Source of the DNA: Streptomyces varsoviensis
GTDB taxonomy: Bacteria > Actinomycetota > Actinomycetes > Streptomycetales > Streptomycetaceae
Length of the DNA: 64,000 nt
Direction of reading: 5' to 3'
NCBI RefSeq assembly: GCF_000718635.1
Contig: NZ_JOBF01000010.1
Location: 1-64,000 of the forward strand
In this document: one piece after another, positions 1-7,726 of the stretch
Numbering within the stretch: the first letter of the stretch is position 1
How the letters are laid out: each line of letters begins with the position of its first letter
Program-made: the position numbers and the translations under genes
The notes under the pieces: model-generated
What the model saw: the letters and a program-made list of their open reading frames with translations, nothing else
Told to the model about the DNA's origin: nothing
Database searches by the model: none

Positions 1-2
1 AC

Positions 3-98
3 GACAAACGCGACTACATCTACAACGGCACCCTCACCTGCACCGCAATCGTCATCTGGCTCCGCGACACCATCCAAGAGCCATCAGAAGCGCCCTAG
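3..98 (+). CDS. C-terminal end of a probable IS5-like transposase (partial)
   Basis: The window opens inside an open frame that encodes about 31 residues (DKRDYIYNGTLTCTAIVIW followed by LRDTIQEPSEAP) and ends at TAG. The pattern 'YDKR-x-Y-x-x-G-(about 8)-WLR' is what I recall at the extreme C-terminus of IS5-type DDE transposases, after the catalytic core. The rest of the gene lies left of the window, so no catalytic residue can be checked. Its stop codon overlaps the stop of the convergent DUF397 gene, so the element's right end must fall in or beside that gene. The family assignment is from memory of the motif and is moderate to weak. Confidence 0.45.
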   Translation, partial: DKRDYIYNGTLTCTAIVIWLRDTIQEPSEAP

Positions 99-292
99 CC
101 GCCCTTGACGGCCTGCACGAACGCCGACCATGCGGCGGCGGAGAACACGAGGGCGGGCCCATGGGGACGCTTGGAGTCGCGTATGGGAACGTCGGCGTAG
201 CCGTCCGCGATCTCAAGGCACTCGCCCTGGTTCGAGTCGCTGTAGCTCGACTTGCGCCACACGTCGGCGGGGAACTGCTGAGCAGGCGTCAT
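95..292 (-). CDS. DUF397 domain protein
   Basis: This 65-residue protein is a typical single-domain DUF397 protein. It shows the family signature WRKSSYSDSNQGECLEIA near residue 12, followed by VPIRDSKRPHGPALVF. DUF397 proteins are small Streptomyces partners of XRE/DUF5753 regulators (the WhiJ-like paralogous systems), in which the small protein is thought to modulate the DNA-binding protein. Its ATG overlaps the TGA of the upstream regulator (ATGA), so the two are translationally coupled. The C-terminus (FVQAVKGG) is a little shorter than I usually see. The stop overlaps the stop of the convergent transposase fragment, so a few residues may have been lost to an insertion. Confidence 0.9.
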   Translation of the reverse strand: MTPAQQFPADVWRKSSYSDSNQGECLEIADGYADVPIRDSKRPHGPALVFSAAAWSAFVQAVKGG

Positions 293-1113
293 ACGTGCAC
301 GTCCTTCATGATCTTGTCGATCAGGGCTGCCGATTCATCCGGGGGCAGAGCCCCTGCTTTGAGCAGATCATAGGCATTCTGTGCCTCTGCCACAGGAACT
401 GTGTCAGCAACGACGTACCCGGTAGGGAACGCGTCGACGTGCACCACGTCGGCACCATCGGGGAAGGAAAGGATGCCGAACGGGTTGCTTCGACCGTGGA
501 CGTTCTCCGGGAGGACCTGCACGACGTTACGAGGGGTCTCGGCAATGGCCCTGAGCCGCTGGAGTTGGCCGCGCATGACAGCAGCGTCGCCCACAGCCTT
601 GCGGCGTAGCACATACTCACTCAGCACGAGCCACAACCGGGGCGGGTCCTCCTTGGCGAGCACGCGTTGCCGCTCCATGCGGATCGTGACGGCGTCATCG
701 AGACTGTCCGGCCGTCCTCCTCTCAGGACCGCCCTCGCGTATTCCTCCGTCTGTACCAGCCCCGGCACGAGCAGCGGGTGGAACAGCCGGATGTACGTCG
801 CCTTCTCCTCCAGCTCGACGTACTTACGGAACCAGGTCGGGTACGCGAACTTCAGCGCGAGCGGCCACAGGCGGAGGAAGCGCCCGTTGGCGTGCGGGAA
901 CACGCGGTCGCAGGTCTCCGCGAACTCCCTCGGGGGCACCCGCTGCCCCTTCTCCACCTTGGCCACGAGGTCGTACCCGCAACTCGCCTCCTTCCCGAAG
1001 GCCGCACGCGGCATACCGAGCGCTTCGCGCTCCAGCTTGACCTCGTGTCCGAAGTGCGCGAGCGCCGACGAGGCGGGGTCGGTGAGGTCGGCACCGTCAG
1101 TTTCAGCGGTCAT
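289..1113 (-). CDS. XRE-family HTH regulator with DUF5753 domain
   Basis: The protein has about 274 residues from ATG 1113. An N-terminal helix-turn-helix (about residues 15-75: LEREALGMPRAAFGKEA, VAKVEKGQRVPP) precedes a DUF5753 domain (LFHPLLVPGLVQTEEYARAV, then the conserved ERQ segment). This is the standard layout of WhiJ-like Streptomyces regulators. A GTG at 1164 is in frame, but ATG 1113 is preferred because it follows a GGAG/GGGAG-containing stretch and begins close to the HTH. It forms an overlapping two-gene operon with the DUF397 gene and is divergent from the radical-SAM gene. It may therefore control itself and that cassette; this is inferred from position only. Confidence 0.88.
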   Translation of the reverse strand: MTAETDGADLTDPASSALAHFGHEVKLEREALGMPRAAFGKEASCGYDLVAKVEKGQRVPPREFAETCDRVFPHANGRFLRLWPLALKFAYPTWFRKYVELEEKATYIRLFHPLLVPGLVQTEEYARAVLRGGRPDSLDDAVTIRMERQRVLAKEDPPRLWLVLSEYVLRRKAVGDAAVMRGQLQRLRAIAETPRNVVQVLPENVHGRSNPFGILSFPDGADVVHVDAFPTGYVVADTVPVAEAQNAYDLLKAGALPPDESAALIDKIMKDVHV

Positions 1114-1277
1114 ACGTGCGAACTCCCGTGTTTCTCCGGACAGTTGGTGGTGTCCAGCCGTCACTACTGGTGAGGCTACTCACGCACACGGAACGCTGCT
1201 CTCAGGTTCGGCGAAAGCGCCGCGAAAGGGGTACGGCGGCCGAGCCGTCGGCGGAACAGCAACCGAAGGAGAGTGCG
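1114..1277. promoter_or_regulatory. divergent control region with a short palindrome
   Basis: These 164 bases separate the XRE/DUF5753 gene from the radical-SAM gene and must hold both promoters. A perfect inverted repeat, GTGAG-GCTA-CTCAC, lies at 1170-1183 and is a candidate operator. The sequence AAGGAGAG at about 1265-1272 is the ribosome binding site that supports the TTG start at 1278. No convincing -35/-10 pair was identified by eye. Confidence 0.4.
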
Positions 1278-2222
1278 TTGACCACCCTGGATGAGCGTGG
1301 CGCCATCGGCGTGACATCGCTCGCGCTGGAGATCACCGGCCAGTGCCAGAACACCTGCCCCATGCACTGCTACGCCCGCTCCGGGCCGGCCAAGGGCCAC
1401 GGAACCATGACCGACGAGGACTGGTTCACGCTCCTGGACCAAGCCGCCGGCCTCGGCGTCACCATGGTGCAGTACATCGGTGGGGAACCAACCCGTCACC
1501 CCCGCCTCCCCCAGCTCATCGGTCATGCCGTGTCGCTGGGCATCCGAGTAGAGGTGTTCTCCAACTTGGTCCACATCCGCCCGTCGATGTGGCGCGCGTT
1601 CACGCGGCACGGCGTCACCCTTGCCACCTCGTACTACAGCGATGACGCGGCCGTACACGAGAAGGTCACCGGCGGGCGCGGCTCCTACGGCCGTACCAAA
1701 GCGAACATCGCCGAAGCTGTCCAGCGAGGCATCCCGCTGCGCGTCGGCATCATCCACGTGCTCGACGGGCCCGACGGACAGAACACCGACGGCGCCCGTG
1801 CCGAACTGCGGCGGCTCGGCGTCACCGGAGAGATCGGGGTGGATCGGGTACGCGCCATCGGCAACGGCGGTACCACCCGCCTGGACGCCGGCGCCCCGGC
1901 GGAACTGTGCGGGCGCTGCGGCACGGACCGTGCCGCCGTCGGTCCCGACGGCATCGTCACCCCGTGCGTCATGGCCCGCTGGATGGCTGCCGGCGACGTC
2001 CGGCGGCAGCCCCTCGCCGAGATCTTGAGCGGGCCGGAGTGGGCGGGCCGCATGGCCGCGATTCCGCGCGCCGCGGGGAGTTGCGCGCCGGGCGCCTGTA
2101 CCCCCAGGGAGGATTCCTGCCAGCCTTCACCGGGGGTGGACCCGTGTGTGCCCAAGGACTCGCCCTGCGATCCCGGCAAGCCCGCGTGCCTGCCCAAGTT
2201 CCCGCACCACCCGGAGGCATGA
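1278..2222 (+). CDS. radical-SAM protein with SPASM-like and Cys-rich tail
   Basis: This 314-residue protein starts at TTG 1278 behind AAGGAGAG; a longer frame from 1116 would run into the divergent regulator. Near the N-terminus CQNTCPMHC supplies Cys23, Cys27 and Cys31 for the 4Fe-4S/SAM cluster, in a CX3CX3C spacing rather than the usual CX3CX2C. QYIGGEPTRHP is the SAM-binding GGE region. CGRCG (Cys211, Cys214) and TPCVMARW (Cys230) resemble a SPASM auxiliary-cluster region. The last 46 residues add six more Cys in a Pro-rich tail (Cys269, 274, 281, 290, 297, 304). The next gene encodes a methyltransferase 3 bases downstream, so the pair probably modifies a peptide or protein. No precursor peptide is evident nearby. 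The substrate is unknown. Confidence 0.8.
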   Translation: MTTLDERGAIGVTSLALEITGQCQNTCPMHCYARSGPAKGHGTMTDEDWFTLLDQAAGLGVTMVQYIGGEPTRHPRLPQLIGHAVSLGIRVEVFSNLVHIRPSMWRAFTRHGVTLATSYYSDDAAVHEKVTGGRGSYGRTKANIAEAVQRGIPLRVGIIHVLDGPDGQNTDGARAELRRLGVTGEIGVDRVRAIGNGGTTRLDAGAPAELCGRCGTDRAAVGPDGIVTPCVMARWMAAGDVRRQPLAEILSGPEWAGRMAAIPRAAGSCAPGACTPREDSCQPSPGVDPCVPKDSPCDPGKPACLPKFPHHPEA

Positions 2223-2225
2223 GAC

Positions 2226-3374
2226 ATGACGTCGCCCGACTGGCGGCCCCACGCCGAAAGCCTGGCCGCCGAGGTCGCCCACCCGCAGTCCCGTTGGCGT
2301 CCAGCGATCGCGTCGACGCCGCGCCATGTGTTCGTGCCCCGCTGGTGGGGGGACGGCGCGGACGGCAGAACGCTGGGGGTAGGGGCCGGCGATCCCGAGC
2401 GGTGGATGCGCGTCGCCTACAGCAACACCTCGCTCGTCACGCGGATCGGCTCCCGGCACGCCGACCACGCCGAACCGGGCGAGAAGGCGGACGGCGTGCC
2501 CACGTCCTCGTCCACGCTCCCCTGGCTGGTGATGCGGATGTACCAGCACGCGAAGCTCGCCGACGACTCCCGCACCCTCGTGACCACCGGCTCCGGCTAT
2601 GGCACCGCGCTGGCCTGCCACCGGCTCACGGACGCGCTGGTCACCAGCATCGACGTGGACCCGTACCTGGTCGCCGCGGCGACCGAACGGCTCGACAGCA
2701 TCGGGCTGCGCCCTACGGTCCGGGTCTGCGACATCACCGGCCCGCTCCCGGGCACGTACGACCGCGTCGTCTCGACCGTCTCCCTGCCCTCGGTCCCCGC
2801 GCCGTTGCTGGCCGCGCTGAACCCCGGCGGCCGCCTGGTCACCACCCTCGCCGACACCGGCCTGATCCTCACCGCCGACAAGCGGGCGGACGGTGGCGCG
2901 GTCGGGCAGGTCGAGTGCGAGGGCGCGGGGTTCATGACCGCCCATCATGGCGATGGCTACCCGCCGGGCCCCTTCGAAGAGATGGGCGCCTTCAAGGAGA
3001 AATTCGAGGAGAAGAGCGACAGCGAGGAATCCGTCAGCCCTTACCCCGTCGTCGACGTCCGGCAAGCGTGGGAACTCTGGTCGACCTTCTCGCTGGAAGT
3101 ACCCGGCGTAGAACACCGCTTCCAGCGGGGCGACAGCCGCAGAACGGCGTGGATGGCCCACCCGGACGGCTCCTGGGCGAAGGCCACGGCTCTGCGAGAT
3201 GAGCCCGCGCACGTCGTCCAGGGCGGTCCTCGCCGCCTATGGGATGAACTCGACCGCATCCGCCGCCAGTGGCTCGTGGACGGGAGGCTCCACGCATACG
3301 GGGCGCGGGCGAGCATCACCCCCGACGGTGTGCTCACCCTCTCCCGCGGCGGATGGTCCGTGACCGTCGGCTGA
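2226..3374 (+). CDS. PIMT-like SAM-dependent methyltransferase
   Basis: The protein has 382 residues. The start (TPRHVFVPRWW) is typical of the protein-L-isoaspartate O-methyltransferase superfamily, with 'PRH-x-FVP' before the Rossmann fold. Motif I is VTTGSGYGTALAC (about residues 118-130) and the following acidic segment is SIDVDPYLV. A C-terminal extension of about 150 residues beyond the catalytic fold is present, as in the actinobacterial peptide-maturation methyltransferases of the FxLD-system type. It starts 3 bases after the radical-SAM gene and is surely co-transcribed. Repair of isoaspartyl protein damage is less likely given the length and context. The substrate is not known. Confidence 0.8.
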   Translation: MTSPDWRPHAESLAAEVAHPQSRWRPAIASTPRHVFVPRWWGDGADGRTLGVGAGDPERWMRVAYSNTSLVTRIGSRHADHAEPGEKADGVPTSSSTLPWLVMRMYQHAKLADDSRTLVTTGSGYGTALACHRLTDALVTSIDVDPYLVAAATERLDSIGLRPTVRVCDITGPLPGTYDRVVSTVSLPSVPAPLLAALNPGGRLVTTLADTGLILTADKRADGGAVGQVECEGAGFMTAHHGDGYPPGPFEEMGAFKEKFEEKSDSEESVSPYPVVDVRQAWELWSTFSLEVPGVEHRFQRGDSRRTAWMAHPDGSWAKATALRDEPAHVVQGGPRRLWDELDRIRRQWLVDGRLHAYGARASITPDGVLTLSRGGWSVTVG

Positions 3375-3523
3375 CCTGAGCGGGGCGTCGTCGCCCTGGC
3401 GGCCCAAACCAGTCCCGGCCGTTCGGAGCGGGCGTGGTGTCGCCGATCCATTGACGGATGCGCATCCATGGACATGCCAAGCATGTGCGTTCACGATATG
3501 AGCCCCGGCCTGGAGGTGGTTCC

Positions 3524-4678
3524 GTGGACAGACGGCGGCTGCTCGGTTCCGGTGCGGCGTTGGGGGCTGCGCTGGCGTTCGGTGGGGCGGGGGTGGCGGG
3601 GCGGGCTGTGGCGGCGGGTGGGGCGTACGAGGACGTGTGCGGGGTGCTGCGGCGGGTCGCCGATCACTGGGTGGGAGCGCACGGGGAGCCCGGGGACAAC
3701 GGGTGGGCGCGGGCCACGTTCTTCAGCGGGCTGATGGCGCTGTACCGGCTGACCGGGGAGGAGCGCTCTCTCCGCTACGCGCGCGGGTGGGCCGAGCAGC
3801 ACGCGTACGGGCTCAAGGGCGGCGTCGCCACGCGGCACGCCGACAACCAGTGCGCGGGGCAGGCGTACCTCGACCTGTACGCGGTGGACCGGGACCCGGA
3901 TCAGATCGAGGCCATCGGGGAGTCGGTGCGCCGTATGGCCGCCGGCGGGGAGCGGCCGGGCGGGGACGGTGACTGGTGGTGGGATGACGCGTTGCACATG
4001 GCCATGCCGCCCTTCGCGCGCCTCGGGCTGCTGCGCGACGACGCCCCGTACTGGGACAAACTCCACCGGCTCTACACGCACACCGCGCGCGCCGAGGGCG
4101 GCCCCGGGCTGCTGGATCCGGTGACCGGGCTGTGGTTCCGCGACAAGCGGTTCCTGCCCGGCGGGATCGTCTCGCCCGCGGGCCGGCCCGTCCTGTGGTC
4201 GCGCGGCAACGGGTGGGTGGCGGGCGGGCTCGTCAAGACGCTCAAGGCGCTGCCGCGCACGGCCGCGCACGTACCCGAGTACCGGGCGGCCCTGGTGCGG
4301 CTGCTGCGCGCCGCCCGCGCGGTGCAGCGCGGCGACGGGTTCTGGAACGTCAGCCTCGCCGACCCCGCCCACTTCCCCGGCCCGGAGACCAGCGGTACGG
4401 CGTTCCTCGCCTACGGCACGGCGTACGCGCTGCGGGCCGGGCTCGTGCCCGCCCGCGACTTCGGGCCGGTCGCCGCCCGCGCCTGGCGCGGCCTCGTCAC
4501 CACCGCCGTCCACCAGGACGGGTTCCTCGGTTACGTACAGGGCACCGGCGACCGTCCCGAGTCCGGGCAGCCCGTCGGCCCCGGCAGCACCGCGGACTTC
4601 GGCGTCGGGGCGTTCCTGCTGGCCGGTACGGAACTGGCGCTGCTCGCCCGCGGCGCGGAAGCCCGCGTCACACCCTGA
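3524..4678 (+). CDS. Tat-exported GH88/GH105-like glycoside hydrolase
   Basis: The protein has 384 residues from GTG 3524, which follows GGAGGTGG. An upstream in-frame ATG at 3458 would only add residues in front of the signal. The N-terminus DRRRLLGSGAALGAALAF is a twin-arginine signal followed by an AVAAGG cleavage region. The mature part matches the alpha/alpha-barrel of unsaturated rhamnogalacturonyl/glucuronyl hydrolases: ATFFSGLMALYRLTG, ADNQCAGQAYLDLY, DWWWDDALHMAMP with the likely catalytic Asp, and WSRGNGWVAGGL. Such enzymes hydrate the 4,5-unsaturated uronic acid left by polysaccharide lyases. No lyase or sugar transporter is adjacent. It converges with the next gene and overlaps it by 11 bases. 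Confidence 0.8.
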   Translation: MDRRRLLGSGAALGAALAFGGAGVAGRAVAAGGAYEDVCGVLRRVADHWVGAHGEPGDNGWARATFFSGLMALYRLTGEERSLRYARGWAEQHAYGLKGGVATRHADNQCAGQAYLDLYAVDRDPDQIEAIGESVRRMAAGGERPGGDGDWWWDDALHMAMPPFARLGLLRDDAPYWDKLHRLYTHTARAEGGPGLLDPVTGLWFRDKRFLPGGIVSPAGRPVLWSRGNGWVAGGLVKTLKALPRTAAHVPEYRAALVRLLRAARAVQRGDGFWNVSLADPAHFPGPETSGTAFLAYGTAYALRAGLVPARDFGPVAARAWRGLVTTAVHQDGFLGYVQGTGDRPESGQPVGPGSTADFGVGAFLLAGTELALLARGAEARVTP

Positions 4679-5609
4679 TGACCGTCTTGCCCCGCGCCCG
4701 GCCGCTTCTGCTCGCGGCCAGCGCGGCCGGGGCCTCCTCCAGCGTCGTCTCGTGCCCTATGAGCACGGTGAGGCGGCCCTCGTCGAGTTCGGTGGCGAGG
4801 GTGGAGAGAAGGGCGGAGGACGGGGAGTTCTGGGCGTTGAGGGCCCGTACGCCGTGGAGTTCCAGGGCCGCGGCGTCGGCCGCGCCGATGGTGGAGGCGA
4901 CGGTGCCGCCGGACCGTACGATCCGGGCCAGATCGGTGAGCGCGGACGCGTCGTGCACCAGGTCGATGACGATGTCGACACCCTCGGGGTGCGCGGAGAG
5001 CACCTGCTCGGCGATGCGGCCGTGGCTGTGGTCGATGGTCTCGGCGGCCCCGAGGTCGCACATCAGGACGGCGGCGCCCGGCCGGGCCGTGACGATCACC
5101 TCGGCGCCGCGCCCGGCCGCGAACTGCGTCGCGAACGTTCCCACGCCGCCCGTCGCGCCGACGATCAGCACCCGGTCCCCCTCCCGTACGCCCGCCTCCT
5201 CGACCAGGTTCCAGGCCGTCATCCCGGCGGTCGGCAGCGCGGCGGCCGTCATCAGGGTGGCGCGCGAGGGCGCGGGGGCCACGGCCTCCTCCGCGGTCGC
5301 CGCGAAGTCCGCGTACGAGCCGCCGCCCGCACCGAGCCGCATGAACTGGCCGAACACCCGGTCGCCCAGCGCGTACCGGTCGGCCCCGGGGCCGACGGCC
5401 ACCACCTCGCCCGCCCCGTCCACGCCGAGCACCAGCGGGAAGGCGTGCGGCATGGCGTCCCGCAGCATGCCGTCCGCGATCTTCCAGTCGAGGGGGTTCA
5501 GGGCCGCCACGGCGACCCGCACCAGCACCTCGCCGGGGCCGGGCTCGGGCTGCGGCAGATCCATGACCTGCGGCTCCGCGCCGAATTCCGTGACCGCGAC
5601 TGCCCGCAT
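4668..5609 (-). CDS. NADPH:quinone reductase-type MDR oxidoreductase
   Basis: This 313-residue protein is a zinc-independent medium-chain dehydrogenase/reductase. The N-terminal GroES-like domain contains the characteristic VAALNPLDWKIADGM and VLGVDGAGEVVAVG. The Rossmann domain carries LIVGATGGVGTFATQFAA (about residues 150-167), the nucleotide-binding loop, and MRAVAVTEFG begins the protein as in quinone oxidoreductases. The structural and catalytic zinc ligands of alcohol dehydrogenases are absent. It would use NADPH to reduce quinones or enones in the cytoplasm; the substrate cannot be told from sequence. It is monocistronic and convergent with the glycoside hydrolase gene. Confidence 0.87.
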   Translation of the reverse strand: MRAVAVTEFGAEPQVMDLPQPEPGPGEVLVRVAVAALNPLDWKIADGMLRDAMPHAFPLVLGVDGAGEVVAVGPGADRYALGDRVFGQFMRLGAGGGSYADFAATAEEAVAPAPSRATLMTAAALPTAGMTAWNLVEEAGVREGDRVLIVGATGGVGTFATQFAAGRGAEVIVTARPGAAVLMCDLGAAETIDHSHGRIAEQVLSAHPEGVDIVIDLVHDASALTDLARIVRSGGTVASTIGAADAAALELHGVRALNAQNSPSSALLSTLATELDEGRLTVLIGHETTLEEAPAALAASRSGRARGKTVIRV

Positions 5610-5806
5610 GGTGATCTCCGATTCGTCTCCGCCCAGCCATCTGGTCCCGTTGCGTCCAACCCTCTCCCCGCCGCGCCGCCACCGCCACCGCTGGGCCGGA
5701 ACGGGTGGCTTTGCTCACTCTTGATCGATCGCGCAGTCGCGCAATACGCCAAGCAGGTGATAATGGGGCAGGCCCACGCATCCCCTGCTGAGAGCGAGAC
5801 CCCGCT

Positions 5807-6103
5807 GTGTTGCGCAACGGACTGGAGCCCTGGCACCTGATCGTTTTGGTCGTGGTGGCCCTCCTGGTGTTCGGATCGAAGAAGCTGCCCGATATCGCCC
5901 GCGGCCTCGGAAAGTCCGCGCGCATCCTGAAGTCCGAGGCGCGCGCCATGCGCTCCGAGGACTCCCAGAAGCCGTCCGAGCCGGCCGCCGCCGCGACCGT
6001 CACCCCCGGCCCGCCCGCCGCGGAGACCGCGCAGGGGCACCCCAACACCGACCATGTGCGGACCGCCGCGGAACAGCAGCAGCAGCACCGCCAGTCCGCC
6101 TGA
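5807..6103 (+). CDS. tatA: TatA-family twin-arginine translocase subunit
   Basis: The protein has 98 residues from GTG 5807. A single N-terminal membrane helix (about residues 10-24, LIVLVVVALLVFG) runs into the TatA hinge FGSKKLPDIARGLGKSARI and an amphipathic helix. A disordered tail rich in Ala, Pro and Gln follows. It contributes the pore-forming component for folded-protein export. No tatC is next to it, so it is likely an extra TatA paralog, as is common in Streptomyces. The upstream 197 bases are not obviously structured. A 17-bp tandem repeat array starts right at its stop codon. Confidence 0.9.
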   Translation: MLRNGLEPWHLIVLVVVALLVFGSKKLPDIARGLGKSARILKSEARAMRSEDSQKPSEPAAAATVTPGPPAAETAQGHPNTDHVRTAAEQQQQHRQSA

Positions 6104-6194
6104 ACTGGCAGTTCGGCTGAACTGGCAGTCCGGCTGAGCCGGCAGTCCGGCTGAACTGGCAGTTCGCCTGAGCCGGCAGTCCGGCTGAACTGGG
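6103..6194. repeat. 17-bp tandem repeat array, internally palindromic
   Basis: Five consecutive 17-bp units run from 6103 to 6187 (starts 6103, 6120, 6137, 6154, 6171), with consensus AACTGGCAGTYCGGCTG and variants AGCCGG for AACTGG. A decayed unit lies just before, inside the end of tatA, and a partial one just after. The junction of two units reads CAGTTC-GGCT-GAACTG, so neighbouring units can pair as hairpins. It could end tatA transcription or stabilise the mRNA end; this is inference. Confidence 0.85.
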
Positions 6195-6267
6195 GCGGCG
6201 GTCGTCGCAGCGCCGTCGCTCTCCGGTCTCGCTTCACCGGTCTTTGGTCTTCGCGTGAGCGCCTGAT

Positions 6268-6308
6268 CGCGCATCGCGTCTCGCGCATCGCGCATCGCGC
6301 ATCGCGGC
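6268..6308. repeat. short CGCGCAT tandem repeats
   Basis: A run of the heptamer CGCGCAT, about five copies with one interrupted by TCT, precedes the terminator hairpin. No coding function is seen; it is most likely slippage-generated sequence. Confidence 0.7.
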
Positions 6309-6310
6309 AT

Positions 6311-6350
6311 CGAATCGCCGGGTGGGCCCACCAGCCCGCCCGGCGATTCG
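6311..6350. terminator. strong inverted repeat, bidirectional terminator
   Basis: A 17-base stem (CGAATCGCCGGGTGGGC with its complement at 6334-6350, one G-U type mismatch) closes a 6-base loop. It sits between the converging tatA and sigma/membrane-protein operons, where a two-way terminator is expected. Confidence 0.75.
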
Positions 6351-6404
6351 TCGTCCCGGGCGGGCTCAGGCGGTCCGGACCGGACCGGCCCGTACGTTCG
6401 TCGC

Positions 6405-7097
6405 TCAGCGCGCCGCCGGGTCGGCGGCTCCCGAATGAGCCCCTGACCGCGCCGCCCCTGACTGCGCGCCTGACCCCGCCCCCGCGTGATCCTGCGACTG
6501 GGCCTGTGAACGGTTCGCCGGAGTCCCCAGCGCCGGGGGACTCGTCGCCCCCTTCGCTCCGCTCTCCCCGCTCTCCCCGCTCTCCCCTGACGCCGGGAAG
6601 CGCGTCGCGGGGCCGTCCGCCCCGCCCCGGTGGTCGGCCGCGTCCTTCGACCTCTCCGGGTCCGGCACGGCCGGATCGTACGAGGGCGGTACGGGCGGCG
6701 GTACGGGGACCGTCGGCCCCGTGGTGCCGGCGGGGGCGATCGGCGCCGGAACCCGGTCGGAGTTGGACGGCCGGACCACGCCCACCGCCACGGTGACCGT
6801 GACGGCCACGACCGCGAGCGCCCCCGCCACCGAGAGCGCCGCCCGGCGGCGCCGGATGCGGCGGCCGCCCGCTACGGCCGCGTCCGTGACGCTGGGCAGC
6901 GGCGGCTCCGGCCGCGCCCCGAGGACATCGCGGAAGGCCGCGTGCAGGGCGTCGTCCTCGTGCTCCTCCATGTGCGGATGCGGGGGCGTGTGCCCGCCCC
7001 GGCCCTCCTCCACGTACGCGTCCCGGCGGCCGTCCATGCGGGTGTTCCTGCGCTCGTCCCTGCGCTCGTCCCTGGGCCCGTCCATTCCCCGCGTCAC
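6405..7097 (-). CDS. single-pass membrane protein, putative sigma-factor partner
   Basis: This 230-residue protein is chosen to start at GTG 7097, which overlaps the TGA of the sigma gene (GTGA) behind GGTGGGGAG. A longer frame reading into the sigma gene is a shadow. A hydrophilic, charged N-terminal region (EEHEDDALHAAFRDVL at about residue 45) leads to one membrane helix (RRAALSVAGALAVVAVTVTV, about residues 80-100). A low-complexity Pro/Gly/Ser/Ala exterior follows. Genes in this position beside SigE-type ECF factors often encode small membrane regulators. No zinc anti-sigma HxxxCxxC motif is present, so an anti-sigma role is unproven. Confidence 0.7.
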   Translation of the reverse strand: MTRGMDGPRDERRDERRNTRMDGRRDAYVEEGRGGHTPPHPHMEEHEDDALHAAFRDVLGARPEPPLPSVTDAAVAGGRRIRRRRAALSVAGALAVVAVTVTVAVGVVRPSNSDRVPAPIAPAGTTGPTVPVPPPVPPSYDPAVPDPERSKDAADHRGGADGPATRFPASGESGESGESGAKGATSPPALGTPANRSQAQSQDHAGAGSGAQSGAARSGAHSGAADPAAR

Positions 7098-7603
7098 CTC
7101 CCCACCGATTCGCTGGTCAGGCCCTCGACGATCGTGCGCAGCCGGGCCAGCCCGCGCGCGCTCTGGCTCTTGACCGTTCCCGGCGTCACCCGCAGCGCCT
7201 GCGCCGTCTGCTCCACGGTCCAGTCCTCCCAGAACCGCAGGACCAGCACGGCATGGTAGCGGGGCGGCAGTTCCATCAGGGCCTCTTGCATCATCAGTCG
7301 CAACTCCGGTGCGGCCGGCGCGGCCGACGGCTGGTCGGGCGGCTCGCTCACCGGCTCCTCGCGCCAGCCGCCTTTGCGCTGCTGGTCGATGAAGGTGCGG
7401 GTGAGGATGGTACGGGCGTACGCGTCCACATTGCCGTCCTTGCGGACGCGGCCCCACGCCGCGTAGAGCTTCATCAGCGCGGCCTGGGTCAGGTCCTGGG
7501 CCTGGTGCCAGTCGCCGCACAGCAGGTAGGCGCTGCGCCGGAGCCGCGCCTGCCGCGCCTCGGCGAACTCCCGGAACTCCCGCTCCCGGACCGCTTCCCT
7601 CAC
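7094..7603 (-). CDS. SigE-family ECF RNA polymerase sigma factor
   Basis: The protein has 169 residues from GTG 7603. Region 2 includes YLLCGDWHQAQDLTQAALMK, with the LTQ-x-x-L-x-KLY helix that melts the -10 element. Region 4 (ELPPRYHAVLVLRFWEDWTV, then AQALRVTPGTVKSQSARGL) is the -35-binding helix-turn-helix. The length and spacing fit the actinobacterial 'SigE-family' ECF group. The downstream membrane-protein gene overlaps by 4 bases. A TGCAACC-N16-CGTAC element lies upstream and the same element faces the divergent gene, which suggests the factor drives its own operon and that gene. Confidence 0.93.
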   Translation of the reverse strand: MREAVREREFREFAEARQARLRRSAYLLCGDWHQAQDLTQAALMKLYAAWGRVRKDGNVDAYARTILTRTFIDQQRKGGWREEPVSEPPDQPSAAPAAPELRLMMQEALMELPPRYHAVLVLRFWEDWTVEQTAQALRVTPGTVKSQSARGLARLRTIVEGLTSESVGR

Positions 7604-7665
7604 GCTTTCCTCACGCTCGCCGACCCTCCGCCGCTCCGCTCGCGCGGTGCTCTCTCCCCTCTTAC

Positions 7666-7693
7666 GTACGGGAGGCGGGGAGGGGAGGTTGCA
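7666..7693 (-). promoter_or_regulatory. candidate ECF promoter for the sigma operon
   Basis: Reading the minus strand, TGCAACC (7693-7687), 16 bases and CGTAC (7670-7666) form a -35/-10 pair about 60 bases before the sigma gene start. The identical arrangement is found on the other strand at 7727-7754. The two TGCAACC boxes lie in the arms of a 23-bp inverted repeat with one mismatch (7682-7704 and 7715-7737). Assignment to this sigma factor is inferred from autoregulation being common in ECF systems. Confidence 0.6.
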
Positions 7694-7726
7694 CGGGGCG
7701 GCGGGGGATTTTCTTCCGCCGCACCG

